64,000 nt of DNA from Geobacter sp. AOG2 (GCF_019972295.1 NZ_BLJA01000001.1:1657762-1721761); one strand, 5' to 3'. Shown: positions 1 to 10,264, counted from the first letter of the stretch. Notes: a model not told the origin generated them from the sequence alone. Numbers and translations are program-made.

Positions 1-70
1 GGAAGTTAAGCCCCTCAGGGCCGATGATACTGCACGGGTAGCTGTGTGGGAAAGTAGGTCGCCGCCGGGA
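1..70 (+). rRNA. rrf: 5S ribosomal RNA, 3' part
   Basis: The first ~70 bases match the 3' half of bacterial 5S rRNA: the loop region with GGAAGTTAAGCCC, the central GATGATACTGC segment, and the GGGAAAGTAGGTCGCCGCC run that closes the molecule. The gene is cut by the window edge, so an rRNA operon lies to the left. The exact 3' end is uncertain by a few bases. A hairpin follows directly. Confidence 0.9.
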
Positions 71-83
71 ATAATTACACAAA

Positions 84-113
84 CGAGCCCTTCAGAACTA
101 TCTGAAGGGCTCG
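84..113 (+). terminator. Terminator-like hairpin after the rRNA operon
   Basis: A 12-bp perfect inverted repeat (CGAGCCCTTCAG and its complement) with a short loop lies just after the 5S gene. It lacks a good T-run on the plus strand, so it may work partly as a processing or stability hairpin. Bases 114-221 hold nothing recognised. Confidence 0.6.
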
Positions 114-221
114 CTCGCGTTTCAGGATCAAAAAATAAAATCTCACCAACCAGCCAATACCTCTTCAGCCCCCAAACAAACCATAAAATAGCGAAAACAT
201 CTGTTAGATGCCTGAAACGAT

Positions 222-911
222 CTACGAATGTAAGGCGAAAGGAATGAGCTCTTCGAGTGAGTCAATAATGACTGTAGCATCAGAGATGAGTTCTTTGGGA
301 TAGCTGTTAGTGAGGCCGATTACCTGCAAACCTGCGCCCTTGGCAGCTGTAATCCCCGCTGGCGTATCTTCGATGGCGATGGTGTGGCCGGGTGAAGTGT
401 TGACGCGAGCATTGAGCTGGTCAAACGCGAGGCGATAGGATTCCGGGTCCGGTTTACTTTTCGTAACATTATCCGCGGTCACGATAACATCAAAGCAGTG
501 TGCTATGTTGAGTTGCTGCACTATTGGGGTAATGTCGGAACGCAGAGCACCGCTACTGATTGCTAGGGGCACCCCACTATTGTGCAGTTTATTTATCAGC
601 TCTGTGACCCCTGGGTAGGCGGTAATGCCGTCCTGTATGACCGTCTGAAATATTTGCGCCTTACGTTCAACAAGAGAATGAAGCATGTCGGCATCGAGTG
701 TTCTGCCGTGTGCCGTGAATGCTGCGAGAAAGGCGTCACGATCATCAAAACCCATATAGATATCCACATACTGCTGCCACGAAAATCCGAGTCCGAGCGG
801 TGTCAGTATCCGTTGGAACGCCTCGAAGTGCAGCGGTTCCGTATCAACGATAACGCCGTCGAAATCGAAGATGACAGCATCGGCCTGTAGTCCCACTGGA
901 AAAATTACCAT
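222..911 (-). CDS. HAD-family hydrolase, beta-phosphoglucomutase-like
   Basis: A 229-residue HAD phosphatase. Motif I is DFDGVIVDTEP near the N-terminus. The Ser/Thr motif II lies in AISSGALRSD, the Lys motif III in KSKPDPESY, and the acidic motif IV in AIEDTPAGITAAKGAG. The motif I context (DGVIxDTEPLH) and the helical cap that follows fit the beta-phosphoglucomutase/phosphatase subgroup; the substrate cannot be named. The reading frame is open further upstream from a GTG, but the ATG at 911 is the natural start because it overlaps the stop of the upstream PAP2 gene by a few bases, which implies translational coupling. An alternative role is a general sugar-phosphate or nucleotide phosphatase. 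Confidence 0.85.
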   Translation of the reverse strand: MVIFPVGLQADAVIFDFDGVIVDTEPLHFEAFQRILTPLGLGFSWQQYVDIYMGFDDRDAFLAAFTAHGRTLDADMLHSLVERKAQIFQTVIQDGITAYPGVTELINKLHNSGVPLAISSGALRSDITPIVQQLNIAHCFDVIVTADNVTKSKPDPESYRLAFDQLNARVNTSPGHTIAIEDTPAGITAAKGAGLQVIGLTNSYPKELISDATVIIDSLEELIPFALHS

Positions 912-1717
912 TTGCCCACCATTGCCAGTCCCGCGCCATTTTCGAAGGCCTGAGGAACTACCGCCACCTTCTGGCCCGTTGCATGATAGTGGGTGACGAC
1001 CCGCCCGCACAATTCTCCCAAGACAGCTCCCATAACTACATCACTAGCCCAGTGCTTATTCTGGTACAGTCGCGAGAATCCAACAAACATTGCCGCCGAG
1101 TAATAGGCGGTCTTCAGGGTGAAGCTTTCGGAAGTGGCCGCCAAGACGGAGGCCAGGGCAAAAGAACTGGCGGTGTGCATGGATGGGAACGAATCGTAAT
1201 CGTTTTTGAACCGAAATGGCTTGAATGCCCCTTTGTCTAGGGTTGTGTCGGGGCGCCCACGGCCTGTTGCCTCCTTGAGCAGAAATGTAGAGGCATCGGC
1301 TAGTATAAGTGATTCTCCCATCATCTCACCGACTTCCTCCCACTTTTTGGAGTCCGCAATGATGGCGCCACCGTAGACCAGAGCTGCAAAGCCCAGATGG
1401 ATAAAAGGGTTACCCGCCAGGGACCCGGCATCAGTGGCCTTATCAAGGGACTTGCTTTTGCTGGTCTGCAGTTTGCCGCGGATATCTTTGTCAAACGCGT
1501 ACGTTAGGCCGACAGCACCACCCATCCCGATTGTTATGAGGAAGTTGCCGTTGTTGATTTGAAAGGGCGTCCGGCCCAGTTCAACGGTCTCATGCCCCAG
1601 TCTTGACATGCCGTTGATAATTTCATTGCCGATGGAGAGATCCCCGGTTTCGGACGCGAATCCCAGTGTCGGAATCAACAGGAGGGTTGTTAACATACCA
1701 AGGATCAATTTTTTCAA
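905..1717 (-). CDS. PAP2-superfamily membrane/periplasmic phosphatase
   Basis: A 270-residue protein with a cleavable-looking signal peptide (MKKLILG then a hydrophobic stretch to about residue 22). It carries all three PAP2 acid phosphatase motifs: K-x6-RP (KEATGRGRP), PSMHT in place of the common PSGH, and SR-x5-H-x3-D (SRLYQNKHWASD). Family members remove phosphate from lipids such as undecaprenyl pyrophosphate, phosphatidate or lipid A at the periplasmic face. The predicted start is TTG, with a GGGG stretch upstream. It lies downstream of the polysaccharide export genes and overlaps the HAD gene, so a role in envelope glycolipid metabolism is a reasonable inference. Confidence 0.85.
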   Translation of the reverse strand: MKKLILGMLTTLLLIPTLGFASETGDLSIGNEIINGMSRLGHETVELGRTPFQINNGNFLITIGMGGAVGLTYAFDKDIRGKLQTSKSKSLDKATDAGSLAGNPFIHLGFAALVYGGAIIADSKKWEEVGEMMGESLILADASTFLLKEATGRGRPDTTLDKGAFKPFRFKNDYDSFPSMHTASSFALASVLAATSESFTLKTAYYSAAMFVGFSRLYQNKHWASDVVMGAVLGELCGRVVTHYHATGQKVAVVPQAFENGAGLAMVGKW

Positions 1718-1743
1718 AAGAACCCCGCAAACAATGAAATAGA

Positions 1744-1790
1744 CTATCTGGGTAGTGCCGGCGAAAGATGAGCCGGCACTACCCAGATAG
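1744..1790 (-). terminator. Long perfect hairpin between wzz-like and PAP2 genes
   Basis: A perfect 19-bp inverted repeat (CTATCTGGGTAGTGCCGGC and its complement) with a 9-base loop sits in the 99-bp gap between the chain-length gene and the PAP2 gene. It has only a weak T-rich tail on the minus strand. It may act as a partial terminator or an mRNA 3'-end stabiliser. Confidence 0.55.
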
Positions 1791-1816
1791 AACAGCTAGT
1801 TAGCAAAGAAGGTGCG

Positions 1817-3037
1817 TTACGATTGTTGACGGTTACGGGGCCTAAATCGTAATGAATTCTTGATGTCGCGGATGATAGCTGCATCTTCAGGTGGCAGTTT
1901 GGAAAGGTATTCCTGAATGAATACGATAAATATTGAAGCGAAGAAGGCCGTGATTGCGGCGAGCATGACGATCAACGATCGCTTGGGTTTGCTCTTCTTC
2001 AATGGGACGACCGCCTCATCCAGTACCTGAATAGAAGAAGAGTCCTTGGCCTCGCTTATTTTTGCCACCTCATACTGCTTGGTGAGTTGCTCAAAAATCG
2101 CCTCCTGCGTTTTCAACTCACGCATTTTACGGACGTACTCAACGCCTAATGCGGGTAGATTGCCAATAGCCGGAATCACATTATTGCCATCGCTGCCGCT
2201 CATTGAAGCAAGTTGGTTCTTGAGGAGGGATATACCGGCCCGAAGTGCTTTTATTTCACTGTTCTCATCGGTCATAGAGTTGCTGAGCGAGGCAAGTTGC
2301 GCCTCCTTGGTGACAATCTCTGCCTTAAGACGTGCTATTCCTTCAATGGCAGCCGTGGCTTGGGAATCCACCTTGAAGGTTTTATATTTTTCCTGGAAGG
2401 TTTTCATGTCGTTCTCGGCATTGCGCAAATCCTGCTTTACCACTTCCAGACGCTTTTCGAGAAACATCCGCTCTGCTCCAGCTTTGGAAAGATTGAGTTC
2501 AACGCTACGCCGCCCAAGTTCATCCACGAAGCTATTAGCAAGTTGTGCTGCCTTTTGGGGGTCTTTGCTGTCTGCATCAATACTGATGATACCGTCCTTG
2601 CCGGCTTTAAACTTGACGGCCCCCTCAAGCCTTTTCCTGGTTTCATCAATGTTTTTTGCTTCGAACTCCTTCTGGAGATTCAGCTGTTTAATAACGGCGT
2701 CGGCCACTGAACGGCTCTTGAGGATGCCGAGGTAGAGGTCGGTAGAACCGCCCAAGCCGCCTAGTCCTCCGGCAAGGGAGGCCAAGCCGCCGGCTTGACT
2801 GAGTAACGCGGAAAGGCCGCCGCCGGATTCCTTCTGCGGTGGAAGTATTTTTGCGCTGGCAGTATAGATGTTCTTCAGAGACAGTGAATAACAAACCGCT
2901 ACAATAACGGCAGCAGTGCATATCTTGATAATAACCGACTTGCGTCTGACGATTATCTGCAGAAGTTCGAGAAGGTTGATTTCCTCTTCTTCGGAAAGCG
3001 GGTTCTGGTTTTGAATCTCGTATTTTGTTTCTCTCAT
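1817..3037 (-). CDS. Wzz-type polysaccharide chain-length/co-polymerase protein
   Basis: A 406-residue inner-membrane protein. The cytoplasmic N-terminus is followed by TM1 (about residues 34-55), a Wzz signature (YTASAKILPPQKES), a Gly-rich stretch, a long periplasmic coiled-coil region (about 150-330) and a second TM (about 355-380) after a Pro/Lys-rich motif (PLKKSKPKRS). This is the layout of Wzz/GNVR polysaccharide co-polymerases that set chain length in Wzy-type export. No Walker kinase domain is present. The ATG at 3037 overlaps the stop of the upstream export gene (TAATG), so the two are coupled. The longer frame upstream is only overlap with that gene. Confidence 0.88.
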   Translation of the reverse strand: MRETKYEIQNQNPLSEEEEINLLELLQIIVRRKSVIIKICTAAVIVAVCYSLSLKNIYTASAKILPPQKESGGGLSALLSQAGGLASLAGGLGGLGGSTDLYLGILKSRSVADAVIKQLNLQKEFEAKNIDETRKRLEGAVKFKAGKDGIISIDADSKDPQKAAQLANSFVDELGRRSVELNLSKAGAERMFLEKRLEVVKQDLRNAENDMKTFQEKYKTFKVDSQATAAIEGIARLKAEIVTKEAQLASLSNSMTDENSEIKALRAGISLLKNQLASMSGSDGNNVIPAIGNLPALGVEYVRKMRELKTQEAIFEQLTKQYEVAKISEAKDSSSIQVLDEAVVPLKKSKPKRSLIVMLAAITAFFASIFIVFIQEYLSKLPPEDAAIIRDIKNSLRFRPRNRQQS

Positions 3038-5994
3038 TATTTTAGGCCTATCAGGACCGTGCCTGCCGTAAGGGCAATCTGGGATATGATCGTGGTAATA
3101 TCCTTGATATCCCGAAGCCAGGCAGTGCGCTCCAGTTTTTGCGGCACGACCAGGGTGTCGCCCGGTTCCAGGTAGGATGACATGAAGCTGCCAAGAGTCC
3201 ACTGCTTGGCATCGTCGCTCCACTTAATGCCGAATGATGCTTGCTGTCGGCTGAAGACCGTCCCATCCGCCTTGATAATGAACATCTCGGATGTTTCCGC
3301 ATCATTGGTGGATCCACCGGCCTTGTTGAGATAGCTTTCAACGGAACTGTTTTCAGGGACATACACGAAAGCGGTGGGGTTGTACACCTGGCCCAAAACA
3401 TTAACAACATTGGTACGGGTGGGGATTTCAAGAATATCGCCACCTTCCATCTCCAAGTCATAGCTGCTCTTCTTCAACTCATCAATCTGGGTAAGCCGGA
3501 TGACGACCCGGCCTTCTGCTTTCAGCGTCTTCATTCGGTCAAGATCCTTTTGTAGTCCCTCCAGAGCGGATTTGGTGGCTTCAAGCTCTTCCTTGGAGGA
3601 GGCAATGGATGCCAGGGCGGCCTGCTTCTGGATAATTTCCTTCTCAGTCTTGACAATGATCTCGTCCATTCGTTTCTGTTGCTCTTTTTGAACGGAACGC
3701 CGGGTGAACTTTGCTCCTCGCAGGTAAGCCTTGTCGGTGAAACCGCCGGCACGGGCAATTACGGAACTCAGCCTCTCGCCCCGCCCCACCGAGTAGACGC
3801 CGGGATATTGTACCTCTCCTTTGAGGCGAACAAATTTATCTGTAGAATCGGTCCACCCGACGATGCCCCGAACGATCAAAACATCATCCGGCTTGAGTAA
3901 GAGGTTGTGCGCAGGATCGCCGCTGATAGCCTTGCCAAGATCAATCTGCATGCGCGACGCGGTGGCCTTATCGCCTGCAACTTCCACCCGGCTGAGTTCG
4001 GCCATGTCGAGCAGCGCATTCCGTTTTGGGCTGCCGGCGGCGGAAATAAGGTCACGCACTGTCATGCCGGGATGGAAATCATACTTGCCTGGATTAACTA
4101 CAAAGCCGTTTATGAGCACGCTCGGTTTTTCCTGCATCTCCCAGCGTGAAAAAACCTTTATAGTGTCCTGCTCCTGTAGGGCAACATTTTCGGCCTCGTT
4201 GCCTTCAAGCGCTTTACGAAGGTTGAAGTGAAGAATTTCCTTATGATAATCGGGCAGGGCAAGACGGGTAATCTCGGCGGATTCCAAGTACGATTCCGGT
4301 AACAGGTCGGCAAAGGTTGGAATTAAATCTTTTACATGCATACCCTTGCGAAACTGGTATTCACCCGGTCTGACGGCGTTTCCCCTGAGACTTACAACTT
4401 GGCGAACCGCCTCCTGGACGGGAAATATTTTGACCATATCCCGATCCTGGATTTTTATCCCAGCCGTTGCGCTATCCGTATGACCATCCTTGGGTTCATA
4501 ATCCAAGACAATTCTGGAACTGTTGCCGGAAAAACGTTCTATCTGTATCCGGCCGGTAAATCCACTGGCGGTTATGCCGCCCGCCATCCGGATCACATCG
4601 GCCAGTGATTGTGCTCCTTTTGTTTCATAAATGGCTGGCCGTTTCACCTCGCCCGCAACCGCAACCACGGGGCCGATAACCGGCACGAAAATGGTGTCGC
4701 CGTTCTGCAGGCGGACATCCTTGCTTCGGTCGCCGGAAAGAAACATATCGTACAGGTCGATATTCTCAGCCGGTTTACCATTACGGGTGAGCTTGATCGT
4801 GCGCAGTGAGCCGTTTTTCGTGGGACCACCTGCAGCCGACAAGGCGTTGACAACCGTTGCAAGGGAACTGATGGGGTAACTGCCGGGCAATTCGACCTCG
4901 CCCACCACGAAAACCTGGATAGTCCGTAACTTTCCAAGCGAAATATTCATGTCATAGTTTTTAAAGTATCGCGATACAGCCTTTCCAATAGCCTCCTTGG
5001 CTTTCTCATAGGAAAGTCCCCACACCCTGACGACGCCAGCCCGGGGCACAACAATCTCGCCATTGCGATCCACGGTGAGGCTGTACCGGGCATTGATGGA
5101 GCCCCAGATTGCCAGGTTGAGGCTATCGCCCGGTCCCAGGACGTAATTGTCCCCGACGGGGAGGTTGTCCATCGCGTCGAGCAACTGGGCGCTGTTCTTG
5201 AAAAAATCATAACCGAATTGCCGGAGTTCACGTTTGAATGGCTCCGGCGTGAGTTTATCCTGCAAGGTCTGGTTTTTGTGGGAAAAAGTCATTTCCAGAG
5301 AAGAGCCAAGTTCTTCTCTGGGAAGTGGGGTAATTTTGATCTCGGCTGACTTTATGATACGTCTTTGCTCACGGTTTATGGCAATGATCTGAATGAAGTA
5401 AACCTGGTGATTTTTTAAGTCCCGTAGGGTATAGGTTGTGTCGTTTCCGACATCAATTGACTTGAGCGGTCTATTTGGAGCGAGTCCGATCTGGATGCGA
5501 TATTGAATAGTTTCATTTTCCTGAGGTTTGCGATATCCGGCTGGCTGCCAACTGAGGCGGGCCAAACCGTCACCTGCCTCAGCCTTGACTACAAGACCGA
5601 GCTTCAGTTTGCTTTTGTCCGTATCGGTTTTGCCGATGTCGGTGGTTATCTTTTCCTCTGTTTGCGTGCCGCCAAGAAGTTCGTTGTCAAAGGCTTGCTC
5701 GGGTGTCAGTTCCTGCTCCTGCGTGATGCGCTGGTCGTCCCGAAAGGTGCCATTAGAAAGGGAACGTTGATTGCCGGGATAGGTGCCGCTGTTCTGCTGT
5801 TGGGGATAATAGTTGTTCTGTTGATAGGGGGCGGATTGGTCCGTTTTTGTCGAGCCCTGTTCTTGAAATATACCATCAGTCTGGTTCGTAAAGCCATCGT
5901 ATGAGTCCAGGGACCAGGCATTTGTCCCCAAACTGACCACGACCAAAGCTGCTGTCAGGGGTAGGAAACGAAACAGATATTTAATTTGTGACAT
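3037..5994 (-). CDS. Polysaccharide export outer-membrane protein (Wza-like, SLBB repeats) with FN3-like domain
   Basis: A 985-residue exported protein. The signal peptide (about 1-30) is followed by a Gln/Asn/Tyr-rich linker. A beta-rich segment (about 130-230) has the spacing of a fibronectin type III fold: ARLSWQPA, QYRIQIG, TTYTLRDL, YFIQIIAINRE. Then comes the poly-export domain (VLGPGDSLNLAIWG, about 285 onward) and several SLBB domains, each opening with a V.V.GEV..PG.Y-type strand. A coiled coil (about 740-790) lies between later SLBB units, and the C-terminus is hydrophobic. Wza proteins are usually 350-400 residues, so this is a greatly enlarged form. A TTG start 14 codons upstream is possible, but the ATG at 5994 gives a normal signal peptide. 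It forms the export pair with the Wzz-like gene. Confidence 0.88.
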   Translation of the reverse strand: MSQIKYLFRFLPLTAALVVVSLGTNAWSLDSYDGFTNQTDGIFQEQGSTKTDQSAPYQQNNYYPQQQNSGTYPGNQRSLSNGTFRDDQRITQEQELTPEQAFDNELLGGTQTEEKITTDIGKTDTDKSKLKLGLVVKAEAGDGLARLSWQPAGYRKPQENETIQYRIQIGLAPNRPLKSIDVGNDTTYTLRDLKNHQVYFIQIIAINREQRRIIKSAEIKITPLPREELGSSLEMTFSHKNQTLQDKLTPEPFKRELRQFGYDFFKNSAQLLDAMDNLPVGDNYVLGPGDSLNLAIWGSINARYSLTVDRNGEIVVPRAGVVRVWGLSYEKAKEAIGKAVSRYFKNYDMNISLGKLRTIQVFVVGEVELPGSYPISSLATVVNALSAAGGPTKNGSLRTIKLTRNGKPAENIDLYDMFLSGDRSKDVRLQNGDTIFVPVIGPVVAVAGEVKRPAIYETKGAQSLADVIRMAGGITASGFTGRIQIERFSGNSSRIVLDYEPKDGHTDSATAGIKIQDRDMVKIFPVQEAVRQVVSLRGNAVRPGEYQFRKGMHVKDLIPTFADLLPESYLESAEITRLALPDYHKEILHFNLRKALEGNEAENVALQEQDTIKVFSRWEMQEKPSVLINGFVVNPGKYDFHPGMTVRDLISAAGSPKRNALLDMAELSRVEVAGDKATASRMQIDLGKAISGDPAHNLLLKPDDVLIVRGIVGWTDSTDKFVRLKGEVQYPGVYSVGRGERLSSVIARAGGFTDKAYLRGAKFTRRSVQKEQQKRMDEIIVKTEKEIIQKQAALASIASSKEELEATKSALEGLQKDLDRMKTLKAEGRVVIRLTQIDELKKSSYDLEMEGGDILEIPTRTNVVNVLGQVYNPTAFVYVPENSSVESYLNKAGGSTNDAETSEMFIIKADGTVFSRQQASFGIKWSDDAKQWTLGSFMSSYLEPGDTLVVPQKLERTAWLRDIKDITTIISQIALTAGTVLIGLK

Positions 5995-6148
5995 TTTACG
6001 GAAACCCCATGATAATATTTGTTTGTGTAAATGCAAACTTATACCATTTTACAAATGGCTAAGGCAATTTAAAATCGTGTTGAAGGCTATTTGTCGTGAT
6101 GGTGATGGTGATGGGATTGGGTGGTAGGAGGCTTTGTCGACGCACGAA

Positions 6149-6194
6149 AAAACCGTTTTTACTCCCATGCTAAATAGCGAGTAAAAACGGTTTT
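6149..6194 (-). terminator. Strong bidirectional terminator after tRNA-Leu
   Basis: A perfect 16-bp stem (AAAACCGTTTTTACTC and complement) with a short loop, flanked by A/T runs on both sides. It sits 36 bp past the tRNA-Leu 3' end and closes the leftward gap-pgk-tpiA-secG-tRNA unit. Confidence 0.85.
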
Positions 6195-6230
6195 ATATGT
6201 GTCTTATGGAGTTGTGACCTTAGTAGTTTT

Positions 6231-6318
6231 TGGTGCCGAAGGCGAGACTCGAACTCGCATGGGCTATTGCCCGCCACCCCCTCAAGATGGTGTGTCTACC
6301 AGTTCCACCACTTCGGCA
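6231..6318 (-). tRNA. tRNA-Leu (anticodon GAG)
   Basis: An 88-base class II tRNA with a 7-bp acceptor stem (TGCCGAA/TTCGGCA), encoded CCA end, long variable arm, and a TTGAGGG anticodon loop closed by CCATC/GGTGG. The GTTCGAGTC T-loop is present. It lies 52 bp downstream of secG in the same direction, a common arrangement next to secG. Confidence 0.95.
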
Positions 6319-6370
6319 ATTGAATTTAATTTATTAGCATAACTGATGATGCGTAATCAAGCAGAAAAAA

Positions 6371-6751
6371 CTATTTATGCTGTTGAACAGGCGCTGCCGG
6401 TACTGTAGGCATGGTGGTCGGGTTGCTCTGCTGGGCAGGTGCCGACGGCTGCGGCATTTGAGTCGGCACCTTTGTGGTAACGGCGGATTTGCCCTTGCCG
6501 GACATGATCGACGATGAGGAAGGCTGCCCCGAGATATAGGCCAGTGTCAACGAGGTCAGCATGAAAATAACGGCAGCGCCCGTGGTCATCTTGCTCAGAA
6601 ACGTGGTGCCACCACCGGCTCCAAAAACGGATTGACTTCCACCGCTACCGAACGATGCCCCCATTTCGGCGCCTTTGCCGGATTGCAGTAGGACGACGGC
6701 AATCATAAATATGCTGACCAGAATATGCAATATTGTAAGGGCTATAGTCAT
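6371..6751 (-). CDS. secG: Protein translocase subunit SecG
   Basis: A 126-residue small membrane protein with two TM helices (about 3-22 and 52-72) around the conserved cytoplasmic segment LLQSGKGAEMGASFGSG and the FGAGGGTTFLSK motif, all diagnostic of SecG. The C-terminal tail is Ser/Pro/Gln-rich and low in complexity, longer than in E. coli SecG. SecG joins SecYE to help preprotein translocation. It is the last protein gene of the leftward gap-pgk-tpiA-secG block, about 90 bp after tpiA. Confidence 0.95.
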   Translation of the reverse strand: MTIALTILHILVSIFMIAVVLLQSGKGAEMGASFGSGGSQSVFGAGGGTTFLSKMTTGAAVIFMLTSLTLAYISGQPSSSSIMSGKGKSAVTTKVPTQMPQPSAPAQQSNPTTMPTVPAAPVQQHK

Positions 6752-6842
6752 CTCGTATCCTTTGGACGTTTAGTGCGAAGAGAATCTATACCATAGGGGT
6801 TTCGAATTTGTAAAGTTTTTATTAGTTTTGTGGGGCTTGAGC

Positions 6843-7598
6843 CTAACCGGCAAAATTAGCGATCGCAGCAAACGACGCGGCCTGCAGACTTGCGCCGCCC
6901 ACCAGGGCGCCGTCGATATCTGGTTGCGCCATCAATCCCTTGACGTTGTCTGGTTTGACACTGCCGCCATAGAGTATGCGCATGCTCTCGGCGTTCCCCT
7001 GGCCAAAACATCGCGCCATGAGGCTACGGATAAAGGCATGAACTTCCTGCGCTTGGGTTTCGCTGGCGGTCTTTCCGGTGCCTATGGCCCAGACCGGCTC
7101 ATAGGCAATGATCACTTTGGAGAAGGCCTCTGGAACGAGGCCCTCCAACCCGCCCAAGAGTTGGGTTTCGAGAACAGCAAAGGTCTCGTCTGCCTCGCGT
7201 TCGGTCAGTGTCTCGCCGACACAGACGATCGCAGTTAGACCGGCCTTAATGGCAGCTTTGGCCTTCTTATTGACGGTAGCGTCGGTCTCGCCAAAGTATT
7301 GGCGTCGTTCCGAATGCCCAATGATCACATGGCTGCAACCGGCGTCCTTCAACATTTTAGGGGCCACCTCTCCGGTGAAGGCGCCTTCCTCCTCCCAGTA
7401 GCAGTCTTGTGCGGCAAGCAGGATGCCGGACCCCGCGAGCTCATCAGCCACGCGGCTCAAGGCGGTGAATGCAGGGGCCACGATGATCTCGACCCCCTGG
7501 GTTGCAGCAACCAGGGGCTTTAGGTCGTTTACCATACTGACAGCTTCGCCGATGGTTTTGAACAGTTTCCAGTTTCCTGCGATGACAGGCGTACGCAT
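6843..7598 (-). CDS. tpiA: Triosephosphate isomerase
   Basis: A 251-residue (beta/alpha)8 enzyme interconverting dihydroxyacetone phosphate and glyceraldehyde 3-phosphate. It has the N-terminal GNWK with the catalytic Lys, the catalytic His in VIIGHSERR, the catalytic Glu in IAYEPVWAIGTG, and the phosphate-binding ILYGGSVKPDN loop. Length is normal. It starts 8 bp after pgk and is co-transcribed with it. Confidence 0.98.
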   Translation of the reverse strand: MRTPVIAGNWKLFKTIGEAVSMVNDLKPLVAATQGVEIIVAPAFTALSRVADELAGSGILLAAQDCYWEEEGAFTGEVAPKMLKDAGCSHVIIGHSERRQYFGETDATVNKKAKAAIKAGLTAIVCVGETLTEREADETFAVLETQLLGGLEGLVPEAFSKVIIAYEPVWAIGTGKTASETQAQEVHAFIRSLMARCFGQGNAESMRILYGGSVKPDNVKGLMAQPDIDGALVGGASLQAASFAAIANFAG

Positions 7599-7606
7599 GT
7601 CTCCCC

Positions 7607-8806
7607 CTATTTTTTGGCTTTGATGTCAAGGGCTTTCACACCCGGCAAGATCTTGCCCTCCAATAATTCGAGGAAGGCTCCGCCGCCGGTGGAAATGTAA
7701 CTGACCTTTCCGTCAACTCCGGCCTTGCGAACGGCCGCATCGGTATCTCCGCCACCGATGATGGTAGTGGCATAACAGTTGCCAACCGCTTCGGCCATTG
7801 AAAAGGTGCCGCGTGCAAAAGCATCCATCTCAAAGACGCCCATTGGTCCGTTCCAGATGACGGTCTTGGCATCCCGTAATGTTTCAGCAAAGAGGGTCGC
7901 CGAGGCGGGACCAATGTCAAGGGCCATCCAACCTTCGGGTATCTCCTGCACTGCGGTGATGAAGTTGGTTGCCGTGGCTTCGAAAGCATTGGCCACGATG
8001 CAGTCTACGGGGAGATAGAAAGTAACCCCGCGTTTTTTGGCTTTGTCCATGATCCTTTTGGCAGTGGGGATCAATTCATCTTCCACCAGTGATTTGCCAA
8101 CAGAGTACCCCATGGCCTTAAGAAATGTGAATGCCATGCCGCCGCCGATCACGATCTTGTCAACCTTGTTGACCAATGTTTGCAGCACTTCCAGTTTGCC
8201 GGAGACCTTGGCACCACCCAGTATAGCAACCAGCGGGCGAACAGGATTGCTCATGGCTTTGTCGAAGAAGGTCATTTCATTGCGCATCAGGAATCCGGCC
8301 GCAATGGTCGGGATGCATTTGGTGATGGCCTCTACCGAGGCGTGGGCGCGATGGGAGACAGCAAATGCGTCGTTAACGAAAATTTCGCAATCATTGGCAA
8401 GCTGTTTGGCGAAGGCAAGGTCGTTTTTCTCCTCGCCCGGATAGAACCGAACGTTTTCCAGCATCACCACATCGCCCGGCTTCATTGTGTCGAGCAGTTT
8501 GCTCACCTCGGGGCCAAAGCAGTCCGGGGCCTGTTTCACCTTGGTGCCGAGCAATTCCGACAGGCGTTTGGCGGCCGGAGCCATGGTGTACTTTAATTTT
8601 TTTTCGCCTTTGGGGCGGCCAAGATGAGAGGCCAGTACTACCTTCGCCCCCTGTTCCACGGCATACTTGATGGTCGGCACGGCACCGACAATTCGGGTGT
8701 CTTCGGTGATATTTCCCTTGTCGTCCTGGGGGACATTGAAATCTACCCGGATAAAGATTCTTTTGTCCTTTAAATCCTTTAGTTGATCAATATAGCGGAT
8801 CGGCAT
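7607..8806 (-). CDS. pgk: Phosphoglycerate kinase
   Basis: A 399-residue two-lobed kinase catalysing 1,3-bisphosphoglycerate + ADP to 3-phosphoglycerate + ATP. The signature RVDFNVP lies at the N-terminus, with HLGRPKG, the hinge region, and the C-lobe nucleotide site ([23 protein letters not shown]). Full length, with an AGGAGG site before the ATG. A 121-bp hairpin element separates it from gap upstream. Confidence 0.98.
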   Translation of the reverse strand: MPIRYIDQLKDLKDKRIFIRVDFNVPQDDKGNITEDTRIVGAVPTIKYAVEQGAKVVLASHLGRPKGEKKLKYTMAPAAKRLSELLGTKVKQAPDCFGPEVSKLLDTMKPGDVVMLENVRFYPGEEKNDLAFAKQLANDCEIFVNDAFAVSHRAHASVEAITKCIPTIAAGFLMRNEMTFFDKAMSNPVRPLVAILGGAKVSGKLEVLQTLVNKVDKIVIGGGMAFTFLKAMGYSVGKSLVEDELIPTAKRIMDKAKKRGVTFYLPVDCIVANAFEATATNFITAVQEIPEGWMALDIGPASATLFAETLRDAKTVIWNGPMGVFEMDAFARGTFSMAEAVGNCYATTIIGGGDTDAAVRKAGVDGKVSYISTGGGAFLELLEGKILPGVKALDIKAKK

Positions 8807-8833
8807 ATGGCCCTCCTAAAAAAATGGTGTAAT

Positions 8834-8954
8834 ACCAATTCCAAATCAAGGTGCTATTTTCATTGACTCGTCTTCGGCTACTCAACGTACTACCGGTACG
8901 CCTTCCTCTCTTCAATCCTTGCCGCCTTGATTTCACCATTGATTCGAAATTGGT
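8834..8954. repeat. 121-bp intergenic hairpin element A
   Basis: Between gap and pgk lies a 121-bp segment bounded by inverted ends (ACCAATT...AATTGGT, extended by CAAATCA/TGATTCGAA). Its centre is a hairpin core, CGTACTACCGGTACG. Element B (37722-37826) has related ends and core. No ORF is present. It would form one long hairpin in the operon mRNA. Confidence 0.7.
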
Positions 8955-9022
8955 GTGACGATGTGGTGGCAAAAAAAGAGGGGGAATCGGATTCCCCCTC
9001 AGATGACATCCACATAAGTAGG

Positions 9023-10048
<1,026 letters not shown>

Positions 10049-10099
10049 CTATGGTGATGAATTGTATTTCATTCACTGCATAAACAGCACAGTCTCCTC

Positions 10100-10127
10100 A
10101 TAATAAAACATCTTTACAAATCGTCAA
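10100..10127 (-). promoter_or_regulatory. Sigma-70 type promoter for gap operon
   Basis: On the minus strand TTGACG is followed after 16 bases by TATTAT, about 70 bases before the gap start codon. Both boxes are one mismatch from consensus. Confidence 0.55.
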
Positions 10128-10199
10128 CCATTAATTTCCGAGTGTCGCGAATCGTGGCAATCAGAATCGGGAATTAGCAATTCAGTTTTTTTTATATCG

Positions 10200-10208
10200 T
10201 GGTATAAT
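10200..10208 (+). promoter_or_regulatory. Extended -10 promoter for the sensor kinase
   Basis: TGGTATAAT is a perfect extended -10 box 56 bases before the ATG of the kinase at 10265. The -35 region is weak, which is usual for extended -10 promoters. Confidence 0.45.
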
Positions 10209-10264
10209 AAATTTTTTCTTTCTCAAGAAGTTGACCGAATCACTAAACAGGCCCCCTTAATCAG

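Noticed and set aside
6095-6115. Short TGATGG tandem repeats (His codon-like run on the minus strand)
   Set aside because: Only about three units in a spacer with no open frame. A chance microrepeat.
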